A stretch of 64,000 nucleotides of DNA from Puccinia triticina (GCF_026914185.1 NC_070575.1:2935001-2999000), one strand, 5' to 3'. Counted from the stretch's first letter, positions 29,331-41,550 are shown. Numbers and translations: made by a program. Notes: a model not told the origin generated them from the letters alone.

Positions 29331-30275
29331 GTTCATTGGGGGAGTGGTTAGGTGTCAAGTGTGATTACTTGTAGTTGATGAAAGTCACTATGGTCATCAA
29401 GAAGCTGCATGGTGCAGTCAACATCAATTACTGTAGTGTTTGCATGCTGTGTGGACCTGCTGTTGTTATTTCCCCTGCAGGCTGTCATCCAAACTTCGAA
29501 TGGTGCCCTGTTGCACAGGCCTGTTGCACAGGTACCCAAACTCTTTTCCTGCTTTAAGACCTAAACTCCATGGTACATGGTTATTGGCCCAAAGTCTTGA
29601 AGTGAGATCATGTGGTTGCAAGCATGACTCTTGCAAACACATGATGATATTTTAAGTTCTTAAAAAGTAATGGTTTATCTATTTCCACTTATTGGATGTT
29701 TTGTGTGCTTGTTATAAATCTTTGGACTCACAATTTTCTGTATGGTTCAGTTGTGCATGTGTGAGTTTGAAAATTTTCCAGATGTAAGACAAAAAATAAT
29801 GCTGCAAAATGTGTGCTGTGAACGTGGCAGCCAACAACCTACTTATTCACTTTATGACCTCAGCACCTGAAGCTCTGTCGCTGACCAAGCTAATTTAGCT
29901 GGGAAATTATTGATTTTCCAAAAACAACAGACAGCACTCCAGTACATAAAAAAACCAGCAGCATTCATAATCACTAGATTTGAACTGTCCTAATAAAAAA
30001 AAGAGTGGTACATCTACACCAATGGCATTAGTGTGTCCTAAAGTAGCAAAATTCTGATCTGACTTTGTAGTGTAGCAAATTTCTGCTTGATCTGTGCTAG
30101 TACTACATGAACAGGCCACAAAATAACAATAGCTCCCACTAAGCTGTGCTGTAGAGTTATTCAGTGGTTTTTCATCACTAAAGGTGCTTGAGAGTACCAC
30201 AAAGCAGCTTAGAAGCTCTAACACTACAGACTCACAGGTGGCTATGCTATCACTACATGCCCCTGTAGTCAACAA
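29331..30275 (+). other. Intergenic stretch
   Basis: No supported gene. A 122-codon minus-strand frame (30275-29907) is Ser/Cys/Leu-rich without a motif. Confidence 0.35.
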
Positions 30276-30560
30276 TGGGAGGTTACGCTACCCGTAATGG
30301 TAGCGTAACAAAAACGTAACGGAATCCTTGCCGTTATTTTTACCATGACGGCGGCAAAGCTTCTGTTACATTTTCTTTAATTTTCTTCCCTCTCTTCCTA
30401 GCCTTGTTACGTTATCCCTTGCAATTATAGGAGGATAACCTGCGCAAAAAAGGGGGGTTTTCCCCCTTTTATGGCATTTTTACCTCTGATAACGCGGTTA
30501 ACGCGTTATCTCCGTTATTTTTCCGGGTATTGAGGGTGAAAACACCCTCTGTTACGTTAC
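30276..30560 (+). repeat. Hairpin-rich MITE-like sequence
   Basis: Starts with GTTACGCTACC, six bases, GGTAGCGTAAC (11-bp arms). In the middle is AAAAGGGGGG/CCCCCTTTT around TTTT. Near the end is GATAACGCG, GTTAA, CGCGTTATC (9-bp arms). It closes with GTTACGTTACCC. Similar TTACG/CGTAA words at both ends suggest a terminal inverted structure, but no clear target duplication was found. Confidence 0.45.
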
Positions 30561-30814
30561 CCACCTGCCCAAGGAGCAATATTGGTGTAGAGACCCAGTG
30601 GTGATACAATAAAAGATTCCAGATATTTGTGTCTTTGACTAGGAAATAAAATCCAGGTGTATTGTCTTTTTTATTGGATCAAGTACACCCATGTCAAGTT
30701 CTTGTGTATTGGCAAATCAATACAATACCAATAATTGGTCCAATATTTTGTTGTGTTGTGTCAGTTTTACAATTGAGTGTAGCAACTGATCCTAGGATTT
30801 GCAGCGGCAAAGCC

Positions 30815-32300
30815 GCCTTGGCCTCTAGTCATTTTTAATGCATAGGATTTTTATTTTGGCCACTCTCAACTGTAAAATTGTGGTTAACAAGCCAAAATTG
30901 AGCCAAAATGGCCTTTTAAAGCAGTTTTCCCAAAATTACTCATAATTTCATTGTTGCAAGTGGAATTATGAATGATGAATATTATTCTGCATTTGATTCT
31001 CCTAATTTGGAATACATGGAAATTTCATTTGGGCCACTGGCAACTGTGCAATTGTGGTTAAGAAGCCAAAATCGAGCCAAAATGGCCTTTTAAAGCAGTT
31101 TTCCCAAAATTACTCAAATTTTGCTACTGCAAGAGGAATTGTAAATGTTCAATATGATTCTGCATTCAAGAATCTTCAATTTGAATGCTTTGAATTTTCA
31201 TTTTGGCCAATAATGATGCTACAATTGCAGTTGACTAGCCAAAAATTTGCAAAAATGGCCTTTTGAAGCAGTTTTCCCAAAATTACTCATAATCTCATTG
31301 TTGCAAGTGGAATTATGAATGATAAATATGATTCTGCATTTAATTCTCTTCATCCGGAATGCATGGAAATTTCATTTGGGCCACTGACAACTGTGCAATT
31401 GTGGGTAAGAAGCCAAAATTGAGCCAACATGGCCTTTTAAAGCAGTTTTCCCAAAATTACTCAAATTTTGCTACTGCAAGAGGAATTGTAAATGTTCAAT
31501 ATGATTCTGCATTCAAGAATCTTCAATTTGAATGCTTCGAATTTTCATTTTGGCCAATAATGATGCTACAATTGCAGTTGACTAGCCAAAAATTTGCAAA
31601 AATGGCCTTTTGAAGCAGTTTTCCCAAAATTACTCATAATCTCATTGTTGCAAGTGGAATTATGAATGATAAATATGATTCTGCATTCAAATATCTTCAA
31701 TTTGAATGCTTTGAATTTTCATTTGGGCCAATAATGATGCTAAAATTGCAGTTGACGAGCCAAAAATTTGCAAAAATGGCCTTTTGAAGCCGTTTTCCCC
31801 AAATTCCTCAAATCACACTACTGCAAGAGGAATTATAAATGTTAAATATGATTCTCCATTCAAATATCTTCAATTTGAATGCTTGGAATTTTCATTTGGG
31901 CCAATAATGATGCTACAATTGCAGTTGACAAGCCAAAAATTTGCAAAAATGGCCTTTTGAAGCAGTTTTTCCAAAATTACGCATAATCTCATTGTTGAAA
32001 GTGGAATTATGAATGATAAATATGATTCTGCATTTGATTCTCTTCATCTGGAATGCATGGAAATTTCATTTGGGCCACTGACAACTGTGCAATTGTGGTT
32101 AACAAGCCAAAATTGAGCCAAAATGGCATTTTTTAGCAGTTTTATCAAAATTAATCATATTTTCACTGTTTCAAGAGGAATTATGAATGAGAAATAGAAT
32201 TCTTAATTAAAATAGCTTCATTTTTCATGTATGAAAATGTGGGTTGGGCCATTGTAAGCTACTTACATTGAAGATAATGAGGCAAAATCCTGCTAATGGC
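30815..32300 (+). repeat. 174-bp satellite, main array (about 8-9 copies)
   Basis: The anchor GCCAAAA occurs at 30891, 31065, 31238, 31412, 31585, 31759, 31932 and 32106: steps of 173-174 bp. Two monomer types alternate: type A has TTGAGCCAAAATGGCC, type B has TTTGCAAAAATGGCC. The A-B dimer at 31065-31411 is nearly repeated at 31412-31758. A GC palindrome (GCAGCGGCAAAGCCGCC) lies just upstream at about 30803. Confidence 0.9.
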
Positions 32301-32439
32301 AAATTTTCAAAGATGCATTTTGACATTGAGGATCTGTAAATTTACAACTATACCAAGTCAAATGATTTTTCAATTCACTAATTTTCATTTGGAGCACTTG
32401 AAAAAAAAACGCAACCGCTATATGTCGAACCGCTATACC

Positions 32440-32727
32440 ATGACATTGAACCGCTATACATGCATGTAAAGTACATAATTTTTGTAGTGCAGGAGTATGG
32501 GCTGGAGTTGGGGCAGGCATACCATATAAACCGCAGGCCAATGCAATCTCCTGTTCCTTCTTGATTTGCATTGCTTGGGATGCCGCTTTGAGATTAGGGT
32601 TGGTGGCAGTGAAGACCGGGTGGACCGCGGGTGCTTGCTTGGATGCAACAACATTGACACAGTTTTGGCAGTAGCCTCCCAACACAATGGGGGTGGTGCC
32701 GCATTGCATGCACTTTTCAAACTAGGA
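32440..32727 (-). pseudogene. Cys-rich protein N-terminal fragment
   Basis: Minus strand, about 32727 down to 32456. It reads FEKCMQCGTTPIVLGGYC followed by QNCVNVV, giving two CxxC pairs, then FTATNPNLKAASQAMQIK, QEIALACGLYGMPAP and HTPALQKL. A TAG precedes the FEKC part, and the frame decays into CCGCTATA repeats after 32456. I recall similar N-termini in rust proteins of unknown role but cannot name the family. Confidence 0.35.
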
Positions 32728-33640
32728 CTGCATGACCTGAGGTGAAAAATGTTTAGTTACGTGGTTGAATAAAATTGAGACAAGTGAGAAACATGCCATA
32801 CTTGGGGTATGGTGAACAAGCCGCTGTTAAACATGTTGAGGTGTCACATGTGTTTCCTTTGTTTTCTTTGTTTTTCAGTATGCTTTCCACCCTGTCATCT
32901 TTTTTTTCTCATGTGACAGTCTGTGACACTCTATCTTGTTTGTAGACTAGGTCAGTGGGCCAGGCGCGGAAACTCTCTTCTTCATCCTTTCTGCGTACTG
33001 TCCCTCCTGGCCTAGGTTAGTCTCTCTGTTTCTCTCTTTCCTTTCTTTCTCTTTTCTTCTCTCATTGTGCTATGAACTCATCCTTTCCGCGTACTGTCCC
33101 TCCTGGACTAGTTCATTGCAACAAAACAGATGTTTCTTGCTTTCTAGAGTCTTAGGAGGCTTCAGCTAGCTACAAACAAAGTGGAGTAGACAAAAAGATG
33201 GCTGAGTTAGGTGCGTGTATAAGAAGGAGACCAGGGAGAAGTATACTGTACTAGGGTTGTGGTGAGCACGCTGATGGTAACCGGATGATTCTTGCCTTCT
33301 ATAATCTATGAGGCTTCAGCTAGCTATGAACAAAGTGGAGTGGCCAAATAAGATGGATGAGTTATGCGCTTGTATAAGGAGGAGACAAGGGAGAAATACG
33401 CTGTACTTGGGATGATGAGCCTGCCACTGGTGATCCAAGGGTTCTTGCCTTCTAAAATATATTGGCTTTGGATAGCTATGACTGTGACCAAAGTGGGGTG
33501 GGTGGTCAAAAGATGGCTGTCATGTTATATGAGCCACCCACAACTCAACCAGTGGTTATATTCATATGGGGAAGGGGTTGAACCAATTGGTATGCCAGAG
33601 CCTGTATGGATGAGGAACAAATTGGAAGGATTCAAACTTG
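32728..33640 (+). repeat. Two local tandem repeats, no gene
   Basis: The word TACTGTCCCTCCTGG occurs at about 32996 and 33093 (97 bp apart). From 33131 to about 33530 a unit of about 153 bp is repeated two and a half times. It starts TTCTTGCCTTCTA (33134, 33290, 33441) and contains CTTCAGCTAGCTA and AACAAAGTGGAGT. Nothing coding is convincing. Confidence 0.6.
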
Positions 33641-35958
33641 TTGGGTGCGTTTGAAGTATAGTATGGCAAAAATGGAGCCTGAGTGCCATGCTTGGCGGTT
33701 CAGAGGCGCCGGAGAATGGCTACTTGGCTGGTTAAATGCCACCCATGGCGGTTGAAATCCAGTATGGACTGGCCAATTTGGTGGACTAGTGCCTTGGGAC
33801 AGTAACAAAGTGGAATTCATGTGGCAAAATTGGCGGTTCCATACCATGTTTCACATTTTCTTGGCCAAAACGGCAGGCCAGTACCTCCATAGGAGTTCAG
33901 TTTTTTTCCAAAAAATAAAAATAAATAAAAAACATCTCAAAAGAACAAAACAATCACAGCTACCAAGACTGCTGGATGGTAAATAAACTGGCATTTGTAT
34001 AAGACATATTTGTGGCCGGAGTTTTGAATGCGTAGTCAGCCTAGCAGCAAGCGTGAGGGCCTGCCCACTGGGTTGAAACAAAGTAAATGGCCCAGCGCAA
34101 AGCTTATTTGTGTGGTGGGAATGCTTTCTGGCCTTCACCAAAGGCCTCTCCATCACATAGGCATCACAAAAGCCTGGCGCAACACAACTACAATGCCTGT
34201 GTCAGATGTGCCAATGCACTTCCATTGCGTGGGCCCTGAGTCAAAGATGGGCCGACGCACAATTCCCCACGTTGGTGCTGTGTCAACAGCAAACACTGGT
34301 GTAATCTTAAATCAGAAATGTGGCATCATCCACACAGATCTCAAGCCAGATTTTTTTTTAAATTTTTGATCTGCATAGAAGATTTCAAGAGCGTTGTCCG
34401 GGCCAAACTAGAAAACTGTCCAGTAGCTGTGCCTATCAGACCAGTTTAGCCGGTGTCCACTTCTGCTCATCACCGGCTTGCAGATTTCACCAAGCCCATT
34501 GGGTAGTTTTGGAATTAGTCTGGTGATAGAAAAACTAGATTTCCAGAAAAGCAAGATATTCAATGGGCCATCAAAAAACCAATAGATCACTGGTAACAAA
34601 CTACTATTATAGGTTCCCAAAATCTTGACAGAGGCAAATCCATGATTCTCCCGGACATTGCGCTTTCTGCTTTGAGCAGTTCAGTGGGTGTGGTTTAGCC
34701 GGGGCTGCATACTCCAAATGCGGGGCGTCTCAATTTTTGCAGACCCACCTGCTGTGTAGTGCCTTTTTGTCCATGAGTCCACTGAATGAATAATTTTACC
34801 CATACCTGATAATTTTAATGGAAGTATGCATAAAAGCGCAAATATTTCCATTTAGTTGCATGGCTCCTACAATTTCTTTATGTAGTCCTTTAAGTCCCTG
34901 GTTAAAATTCCCAAAGACTTTGCAAGCAGGGGTGGACCAAGGGCACAGAGAAATTGGGCATGTCAACTAGAATTGGAGGTAAAGCAATTTTTTTTTCCTA
35001 TTGGTTTTAGCAGCTGCATAGCACCACCTTTTTAGTCTTGCAGTGGGGCTCTCCTATGGAAATCAAGATGGTTTGGTATTCTCTCAAAATTGTGGGTCGG
35101 AAATGATCTTCATAAGGTGCATTCACAGTCAAAGCTGTTTTCCTTGTTACAGCAGCCAAACTGACATTATCAGTTCATCAACCACTCCTTTGAAAAGATT
35201 TTGGTCTTTGAAAAACCCATTGGAGATATGGAAGACCAAGCCCAGCCTAAAAAATCACTCCAAATATCAGACGCTTGTTCAAATAGTAATATAGATCAAA
35301 TCTGTTGATTTTCTTCTCATCAAATCCGCTCATGTCTGCTCAACTTATGCAAGTTCTGGCTTGTAATCTGTCTAGCAATTGAGACCAGCAAAAAATGTCC
35401 AGGAAGCCCAATCCCTGAAAAATCCATGGGACATTTCCCTTATAACCAATCATTCGTGGAACATTGCCCTTCTAACCCATCATCTGTGGAACATCACCTG
35501 TCAACCTTAGAGATACAACAAGTATCCTGAAGTTTGCAAAAACTTGTAAACCACTTACAAATCCTGAAATATTATTGAATATTCAGAATCCTTGTGTTAA
35601 ATCAAGGGGGGTCACCCACTCAAAGTAACCCCTTATTCCTACTCCTTCATACATCTTTTAACATATGCACACATAGCCACAAAGCGCTCCAAAGAGCAGG
35701 AAAACTACATAAAAAATCATTACATAAATTAACATACATAAAATAATATTCATTAGTAAAATCCCTTTCCCCCGTGAAACAAGAGCCACAGGTGAGAGGA
35801 ACACTTAGTACAAATTGATATTACACTTCATATTAAGCTATTTCACGTGACAATTGGTTATACAAATGTCACGTGTGGGAGTAAGGGAATTTGTGTAATA
35901 TTGTACAATTAAAATACCCATAACCAAGGCAGATTACATGTCTACTCTTGGCATTTAC
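33641..35958 (+). other. Intergenic stretch with a kinase-like scrap
   Basis: 34319-34351 encodes CGIIHTDLKPD, a good match to the catalytic loop of SRPK-type kinases, but nothing of the kinase fold is readable around it. 33660-33860 repeats TGGCGGTT words. At 35844-35875 CACGTGACA and TGTCACGTG form an inverted repeat with two CACGTG cores. No gene is supported. Confidence 0.35.
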
Positions 35959-37220
35959 CACCAGGAAAAAAAGATAGTCACTTGATGACAATTGACATCA
36001 TGCCAGCTCCAGCGGGCTACCCACCATCTACCCACCATCTACCCACCATCTACCCACCACTTTCAGAATTACCACAGGAGATCCTCAGTTTTTGCTGGGC
36101 ACCACTGATCCCCATTTCTGGTCAGCTGATACTCAGCTTTAGCTCCCAGCTTATGCTCAGCTTTGGTGCCCAGCTCATGCTCAGCTTTGTTGCCCAGATC
36201 AGAACCATTCCTGGTGCCGCTGATTTTCAGCTTTATTCCAGTCATGGCTCAGCTTAGACTCAGATTAGGACTATCATTGGCCCAGCCAATGCTCAGCTTT
36301 GGACCAGTATTGGCTCAGCTGATTTTCAGCTTTGGATAAATCTTGGCCCAGCCAATGCTCAGATTCTGAGTCTGACCACTCCTGTAACAGCTTATGCTCA
36401 TCTGTGGACCAGCCTTGGCTCAGCTGATGCTCAGCTGTGGACCAACCTTGGCTAAGACAATGCTCAGCGGTGGACCAGCCTTGGCTCAGCTGATGCCCAG
36501 CTGTGGACCAGCCTTGGCTCAGCTGATGCCCAGCTGTGGACCAGCCTTGGCTCAGCTGATGCTCAGCTGTGGACCAGCCTTGGCTCGCTGATGCTCAGCT
36601 GTGGACCAGCCTTGGCTCAGCTGATCCTCAGCTGTGGAACAGCCTTGGCTCAGGTGATATTAATCTTTTGAATAGTCTCAAAACATCTGATACTCAGCTT
36701 TGGAACAGCCTTGGCTCAGCCAATGCTCAGCTTTGTACCAGCATTGACTCAGCTGATGCTCAGCTTTTGAAATTTTTTGGCCCAGCTGGTTTTAACCTTG
36801 GAACAGTATTGTCCCAGCTGATCCTAAGCTCTTCACAAGCCTTTTTCAAGATGATGCTCAGCTTTGGACCATTGTTGGTTAAGCTGATGCTCAGATTTGG
36901 AATATTCTTGGTCCATCTGACACTTGGATTTGTATCAAGCTTGGAATATCCAATGCTCAGCTGTGGCCCAGGCTCAGCCAATGCTCAGCTTTTGCCCAGG
37001 CTCAGTCAATGCCTACTGCTCAGCTTGTGATGAGCATCAGCTGTTCCTGGGAAAAAATTAGGATCAGCTGACTGTGCCACATTGAGTGCTCTGGTGGAGT
37101 CCTGCAAGCTCTACAAGTGCTGGTGGAGCAGACTTGGAGCAGCGCTGGAGTAGCTCTGGAGCAAAAACCAAAGCTGAATCATGTCACTTGCCATCAAGTG
37201 ACTATTTTTTTTTCCTGGTG
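35959..37220 (+). mobile_element. Non-autonomous CMC/CACTA-like DNA transposon
   Basis: 1,262 bp. The terminal inverted repeats are 40 bp with 37 matches, starting CACCAGGAAAAAAA and including TAGTCACTTGATG. They are flanked by the 3-bp duplication TAC (35956-35958, 37221-37223). A 3-bp duplication and CAC ends fit the CACTA/CMC group. The interior is almost entirely a 33-bp tandem repeat. No transposase is encoded, so it would depend on one in trans. Confidence 0.7.
36100..37020 (+). repeat. 33-bp minisatellite inside the CMC-like element
   Basis: The best copies lie at 36394-36640: GCTGTGGACCAGCCTTGG with CTCAGCTGATGCTCA, repeating every 33 bp. 33 is a multiple of 3, so it leaves open frames with an 11-residue repeat (SCGPALAQLML). 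Copies decay towards both ends. Rich in AGCTGA/TCAGCT self-complementary words. Confidence 0.85.
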
Positions 37221-38519
37221 TACCCAGAGCCAAAACTAATGGGAACTTCTCAGCGCCCTCAGTGACCCCTCCAGTATTTAAGGAGGATATTGAGCCACTG
37301 GAATTGTCCCCTCAGACATTTCACCACCCATTAACCTGTAAGTTGACTTGTGAAAATTCTCCTCTGGCTTATTAAAGCTACCACTTCCTTTATTTCTGCC
37401 CTCCTGGCATGAAACCCACTATATCTTAACTCTAAAATTGCCAATATCTCTCATAAGCATTTATTACAGTTATATATTTATAAATAGTTGCTGTAAGACC
37501 TCCGCCTCTGACGCGCAGCCAATCAGTTTAAGCGCTTACCAGCTATTTCTACGTCAAAAACCTTATATATCCCTGTTGTTAATCAGTAAACCCTATTAAT
37601 TACAAATATCTTCCTCTTACATAAGATTGTTTAAACCCTTGTAGTGGCTAAATACCACGTAACAAGTTTGGCACGTTATTGTCAGTGTTTTATTTCAGTA
37701 CAGTTATAGTACTAGGGCAAAAACGCTTATTTCTGACGGGTTTTACCCTAAGTTTCATAAACACAGCTGACATCACCCTTCTACCCCATCCCAATCTCGT
37801 CAGTCTCCAAAGGAAAATAGAACTAAGATATAAATGATTTCAAGTTTAATTTTCCCTTTATCATTCTGAATTCTAAACACAGCACCCAACATGCAATTCC
37901 AGTTCATTTGTCCTTGCCTACAGAATTTCACCTCACAAAAATGGAATGATCAAATAGGGAATCAGTCAATTGATTTACATCTCAAAGGTGAGGCCGTTCA
38001 GTTCACATCAAAGGAAAAACTTGCACCTTGCTGACAGTGAGTCTGCCTTCTTCCATAATTTGAAACCAACTTGCAAGGGTCCCTTCTCAATGTTTCATAT
38101 TGTTTAGAATACGTGGAAAGAAAAATGCACGGGTTGGGTGAAAGCCTAGATCTTTTGAATCCATTCACTACATACAACTAGGGAAATACCTCCACCTGAG
38201 AAGTTTGGAAATGTCTTTGAACGCTTGGATAGTTTAGAGAATAAAATTGGTAACTTAGATGATAGAATGGAAAACTTAGTCCAACAGATTGAGATCATAT
38301 CTCAAAGGCTATTCCATCATGCTATTCCTTTTAATCCCAGTTTCATCAATTGTGGAAATTTATAGTTTGGAAAGTGCAATTCTGGAAAGATGTAACTGAG
38401 CTTGAAGTTTACTCTTCTCTTCATATTGGTAAATTAAATGGATTGTTTTGTACTGCGCAGAAAGCTTAAAACCAATTTTCTATAACTTGAGGGTCACACA
38501 ATCAACATTTCCAGAGTTA
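37221..38519 (+). other. Intergenic stretch with a possible solo LTR
   Basis: 37492-37621 starts TGTAAGA and ends TCTTACA (7-bp inverted ends) and contains TTATATATCC, like a 130-bp LTR, but the flanks (GTTGC, TAAGA) do not match as a duplication. Elsewhere AT-rich and without a supported gene. Confidence 0.3.
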
Positions 38520-38725
38520 CTGTAAACAGTGCTGGAGGCCCTATTAACAGTGCCAGAGGCACTATTAACAGTGCCTGTGTCACTGTTAATAGTGCCTCTG
38601 GCACTGTTAATGCACTGTTAATAGTGCCTCTGGCACTGTTAATTAGTGCCCTATTAACAGTGCCAGAGGCACTGTTAATTAGTGCCCTATTAACAGTGCC
38701 AGAGGCACTATTAACAGTGCCAGTG
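38520..38725 (+). repeat. Cluster of GTGCC(AGA/TCT)GGCAC palindromes
   Basis: The word AACAGTGCCAGAGGCACT and its reverse complement alternate about seven times, separated by TATTAA or TTAATTAGTGCCC. The block could fold on itself in many registers. Confidence 0.75.
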
Positions 38726-41049
38726 TTGTGGTAGATCCTGGTCAGGTACCCAAATTTGTCAACACGATTTTGTGGCCTGCGGATTCTGCAAGGCTGGCAT
38801 GGAGTGCGGATTTGTTGTACATTGTGCAGCAGTGGTGGAGCTCAACAGTGGAGCTGGACTTCACATATGCAGGCTGGTGTGGACTGGATAGTATAGGCTG
38901 TGACCGGGGGAAGCCGTGACAGCCAAAGTGGCATATGTCAGCGGGCATAGCTGGGGCGGAGGCCGCATGTGGGATCCTGGCATTGAAGGTTAGACAGGGG
39001 TGAGCAAGCTAAGGTGAGAGGAGTCCAAAGGTGGGCAATGATGTGTGGCAAAGTTGACAGGAGCCCCCCATGAGAGTGGAAAAGACAGACAACGTGTGTG
39101 GTTCTGGGATCATGGCTTGGTAGATGGCATGCGTGAGAGGGGGGCAGTGCAGGAGGGTTTTTTTCCCTTTTTTATGGAGAGTGGAGGGAGTTTCCCCCCC
39201 ATCATCTTATCATCTTGACTTCTAGGGTGATTGATTCATTCTCATTATTACTCTGGTACTGATTCCTTACGGCAGAAACTCTACTTACTTGTGGTGGAGT
39301 TGTTTTGGCTTGTGAAGTTTCCCTTTTGGGTACTGCATTTAGGATTTTCCTGTGTTTACTGTGGCTTTCTATGTGTTTGTGGTGTTTTTGCAGTGTTTAT
39401 GGTGTTATTACGGTGTTTGCTTTACTATTTTGGCATATTACTATTACTATATTGCTGCTTTTACGCCCTGCGGAGTTCTTTTACGCTAATGCCCCGCTGA
39501 GTTTGGAGTTTCCCTGGACTACTTGGGAACGTCTTGCGTAGAAGAAGGTCTGCTTGGGTCATTTCATACTGGAGGTCCCCTTTCTTGTACCAGGTCAAGT
39601 CCAAGAGAAGTGAAAGGGGTTAGGGCGGCGTCATAAGCAAACCATGGGTCCCAGCATGTTTTGGGGGTTGTATGATTGCTTGGGGAGGTCTGAGGGCGTT
39701 CAGAGGTGCTCTAAGTAGGCGGTTCAGCAGCCTATTGGGTTGATCGGGGTTCATGGGGGGAGAGGGGGCTCAAAGAATGTTGTTTGGGCTGTCCTGGGGT
39801 TGCAGGGAGTTGTCAGTGAGGCCGGTTGCAATGATATTTTTTTGTTATTTTATCAGGGAGAGCGTGAGGGAGATGGGTCATAGGCCATTCACCAACCAAC
39901 TGTCCTTTTAGTCATGAAAAAAAGAAGAGGGGAGCCGATTGTTTGGCTTGTCCATTTGAGATCTTGCCTGAGGTCAATTTTTGCTGCCCAAAAAAAAGCT
40001 TTGAGGAGGGGGCAATCAAACTGGTTGAGTGATTGATTGAGTCTGTTTAGATCAAAAAAACAAAGGCCGACGTTGATTGTGTGCCCGGTCATCTATCTGT
40101 GCTGCAGAAAGGGAGGGAGGGACCGTGTTCTGGAGAGGGCTGGCGTTGTTGTTTGGTTGGTCCTTTGCCGCATTGAATCCAAAAGGGGTCGGGGCCATTG
40201 TGCAATCAACGGCCAATCCAAGCGCAAAGGTCTAAAACTGCTGGGGCAGGCTTCCAGGGGCACAGAAACAAATGGTGGTCAGCTTGAGCCAGGCCTGTAA
40301 GACAGCAATTGATCTCCCCTGGTGGCTTTGCGTTTCAAGTTGCCAGAAGTCTAAAGCTGAGAAAAAAAATATGTGCAGCAGAATGTAATTTCAATGCACA
40401 CTGCTTTGCTGAGGGACGCCAGAGTAAACAAGAATCTCTGTGTTTTTCACTTGATTGCATCGTAGCTGTACAGGGCGGAGAAAAAAAATGGACAGGTCTG
40501 GCAATCATTGGCTCGGAGAAGAAACCACCGGACACGGCAAAGTTTACACAGATCATGTTGAATGAGATCCTCTCATCCTAGATGGTGGGCTTGGGCTTGG
40601 AGCTGATACTCTTGATGTACATGATGAGACTCAACAGGTGGTCATGGCCAAGCTGGCAGCAAGCAAGACCAATTGGGGGTACCACGCTAGACTGGGGATG
40701 GTGGAGCGGAGCGGCTTGGTCACCCACCAGTTTGACTTGATGGTGTTGGTTAATGCCAAGGGTGGGCTGATGGGGTGGGTATCAGGGCTTGCGTGGTTCC
40801 TGGTGGGTTGGGGTTTGGGTGTAGGTGAGCAATTGCCGTGGTGGATGGGGGCCCGGGGTTTGGCGGTGTTGTCATGTAGGGTCTGTGTGGTGGTGGGAAC
40901 GTGGCTTGTGTTGGGCTGGCGCTGATAATGATGTTGTTGTTACCATGGTTAGTGGGGGAGGCGTTGTGGCGGTTGGTAAGGGTGTGGTCTTGTCGATAGG
41001 AACAGCGGTGAGGTGGGAGGGTTCCTGTGGCTGGAGTGTGGGGGAGGTA
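38726..41049 (+). other. Intergenic stretch, no supported gene
   Basis: G/T-rich in long parts (39560-39850, 40680-41050). A hydrophobic open frame at 39231-39500 and its neighbour reflect T-rich sequence. 40309-40581 is an open frame without motif. No repeat with clear ends was found. Confidence 0.35.
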
Positions 41050-41550
41050 GTAGGCCTTGGGTGGTGTCCTGGGGGGCAGGATTGGCTATAAAAAGAGGGC
41101 GGTGGTGAGTGGTATTTCCTCAGGCAACTTGAAGGCTGTAATTGCAGCTCAAGAGTCACCTCACCCCTGTCCGCTGTTGCAATTGCGCAGTCTGGAGGGG
41201 GATATTCAGGGACCCCCCTGTGCTTTTGGGCTGGGGGTCTTCCTCCCAATGCTTTTTAACCCTGCTAGACAGGGATGGATGTTGGGCCACGGTGTGTCAG
41301 CTTGCTGCACTGGGTGGCAGGGCGCAGGTTTTTTTGGGGCTTGTGTGCGCATTTTGTATGTAATTGGTTAATTTTTTGCGGGGGTTTTTTTGTACTTTGT
41401 TTGTTCAGGTGGCCTGTGTGGCCTTGGTGTTCCATTTTTTGTAGGAGGGGAAACCTCTGACGTTTTTTTGTATTTTGGCAGGTTGTAGGGGAAACCCTTG
41501 AATGTTTTTCTATGAACCTGAGACTTTAATATACTTGGATTTTCTCATGG
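41050..41550 (+). repeat. TATA-bearing repeat unit, copy 2
   Basis: TATAAAAAG at 41088-41096, then CCGCTGTTGCAATTGCGCAG about 75 bp on, GACCCCCCTG, GGGCTGGGGGTCTTC, T-runs with GTAGGGGAAACCCTTGAA, and TTTAATATACTTGGATTTT. Same order and similar spacing as at 26600-27080. Confidence 0.5.

Noticed and set aside
30815..32300. Centromere
   Set aside because: Monomer length alone is not evidence. The array is only about 1.5 kb and has a second small copy 8 kb away.
34319..34351. SRPK-like kinase gene
   Set aside because: Only 11 residues (CGIIHTDLKPD) match. No other kinase motif is readable nearby, so a chance match or a tiny remnant.
36394..37030. Long open frames encoding an 11-residue repeat
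   Set aside because: The 33-bp unit is a multiple of three, so open frames follow automatically. Copies decay outside the core without respect for codons.
37492..37621. Solo LTR with certainty
   Set aside because: Inverted ends and a TATA-like word are present, but the flanking 5-mers do not match, so it is only mentioned as possible.
39231..39541. Hydrophobic frames suggesting a membrane protein
   Set aside because: They result from T/G-rich sequence. Two overlapping frames look equally hydrophobic and neither has a motif.
40825..41249. Gly/Trp/Val-rich frame and its Pro/Thr-rich antisense frame
   Set aside because: Both reflect the G-rich strand composition.
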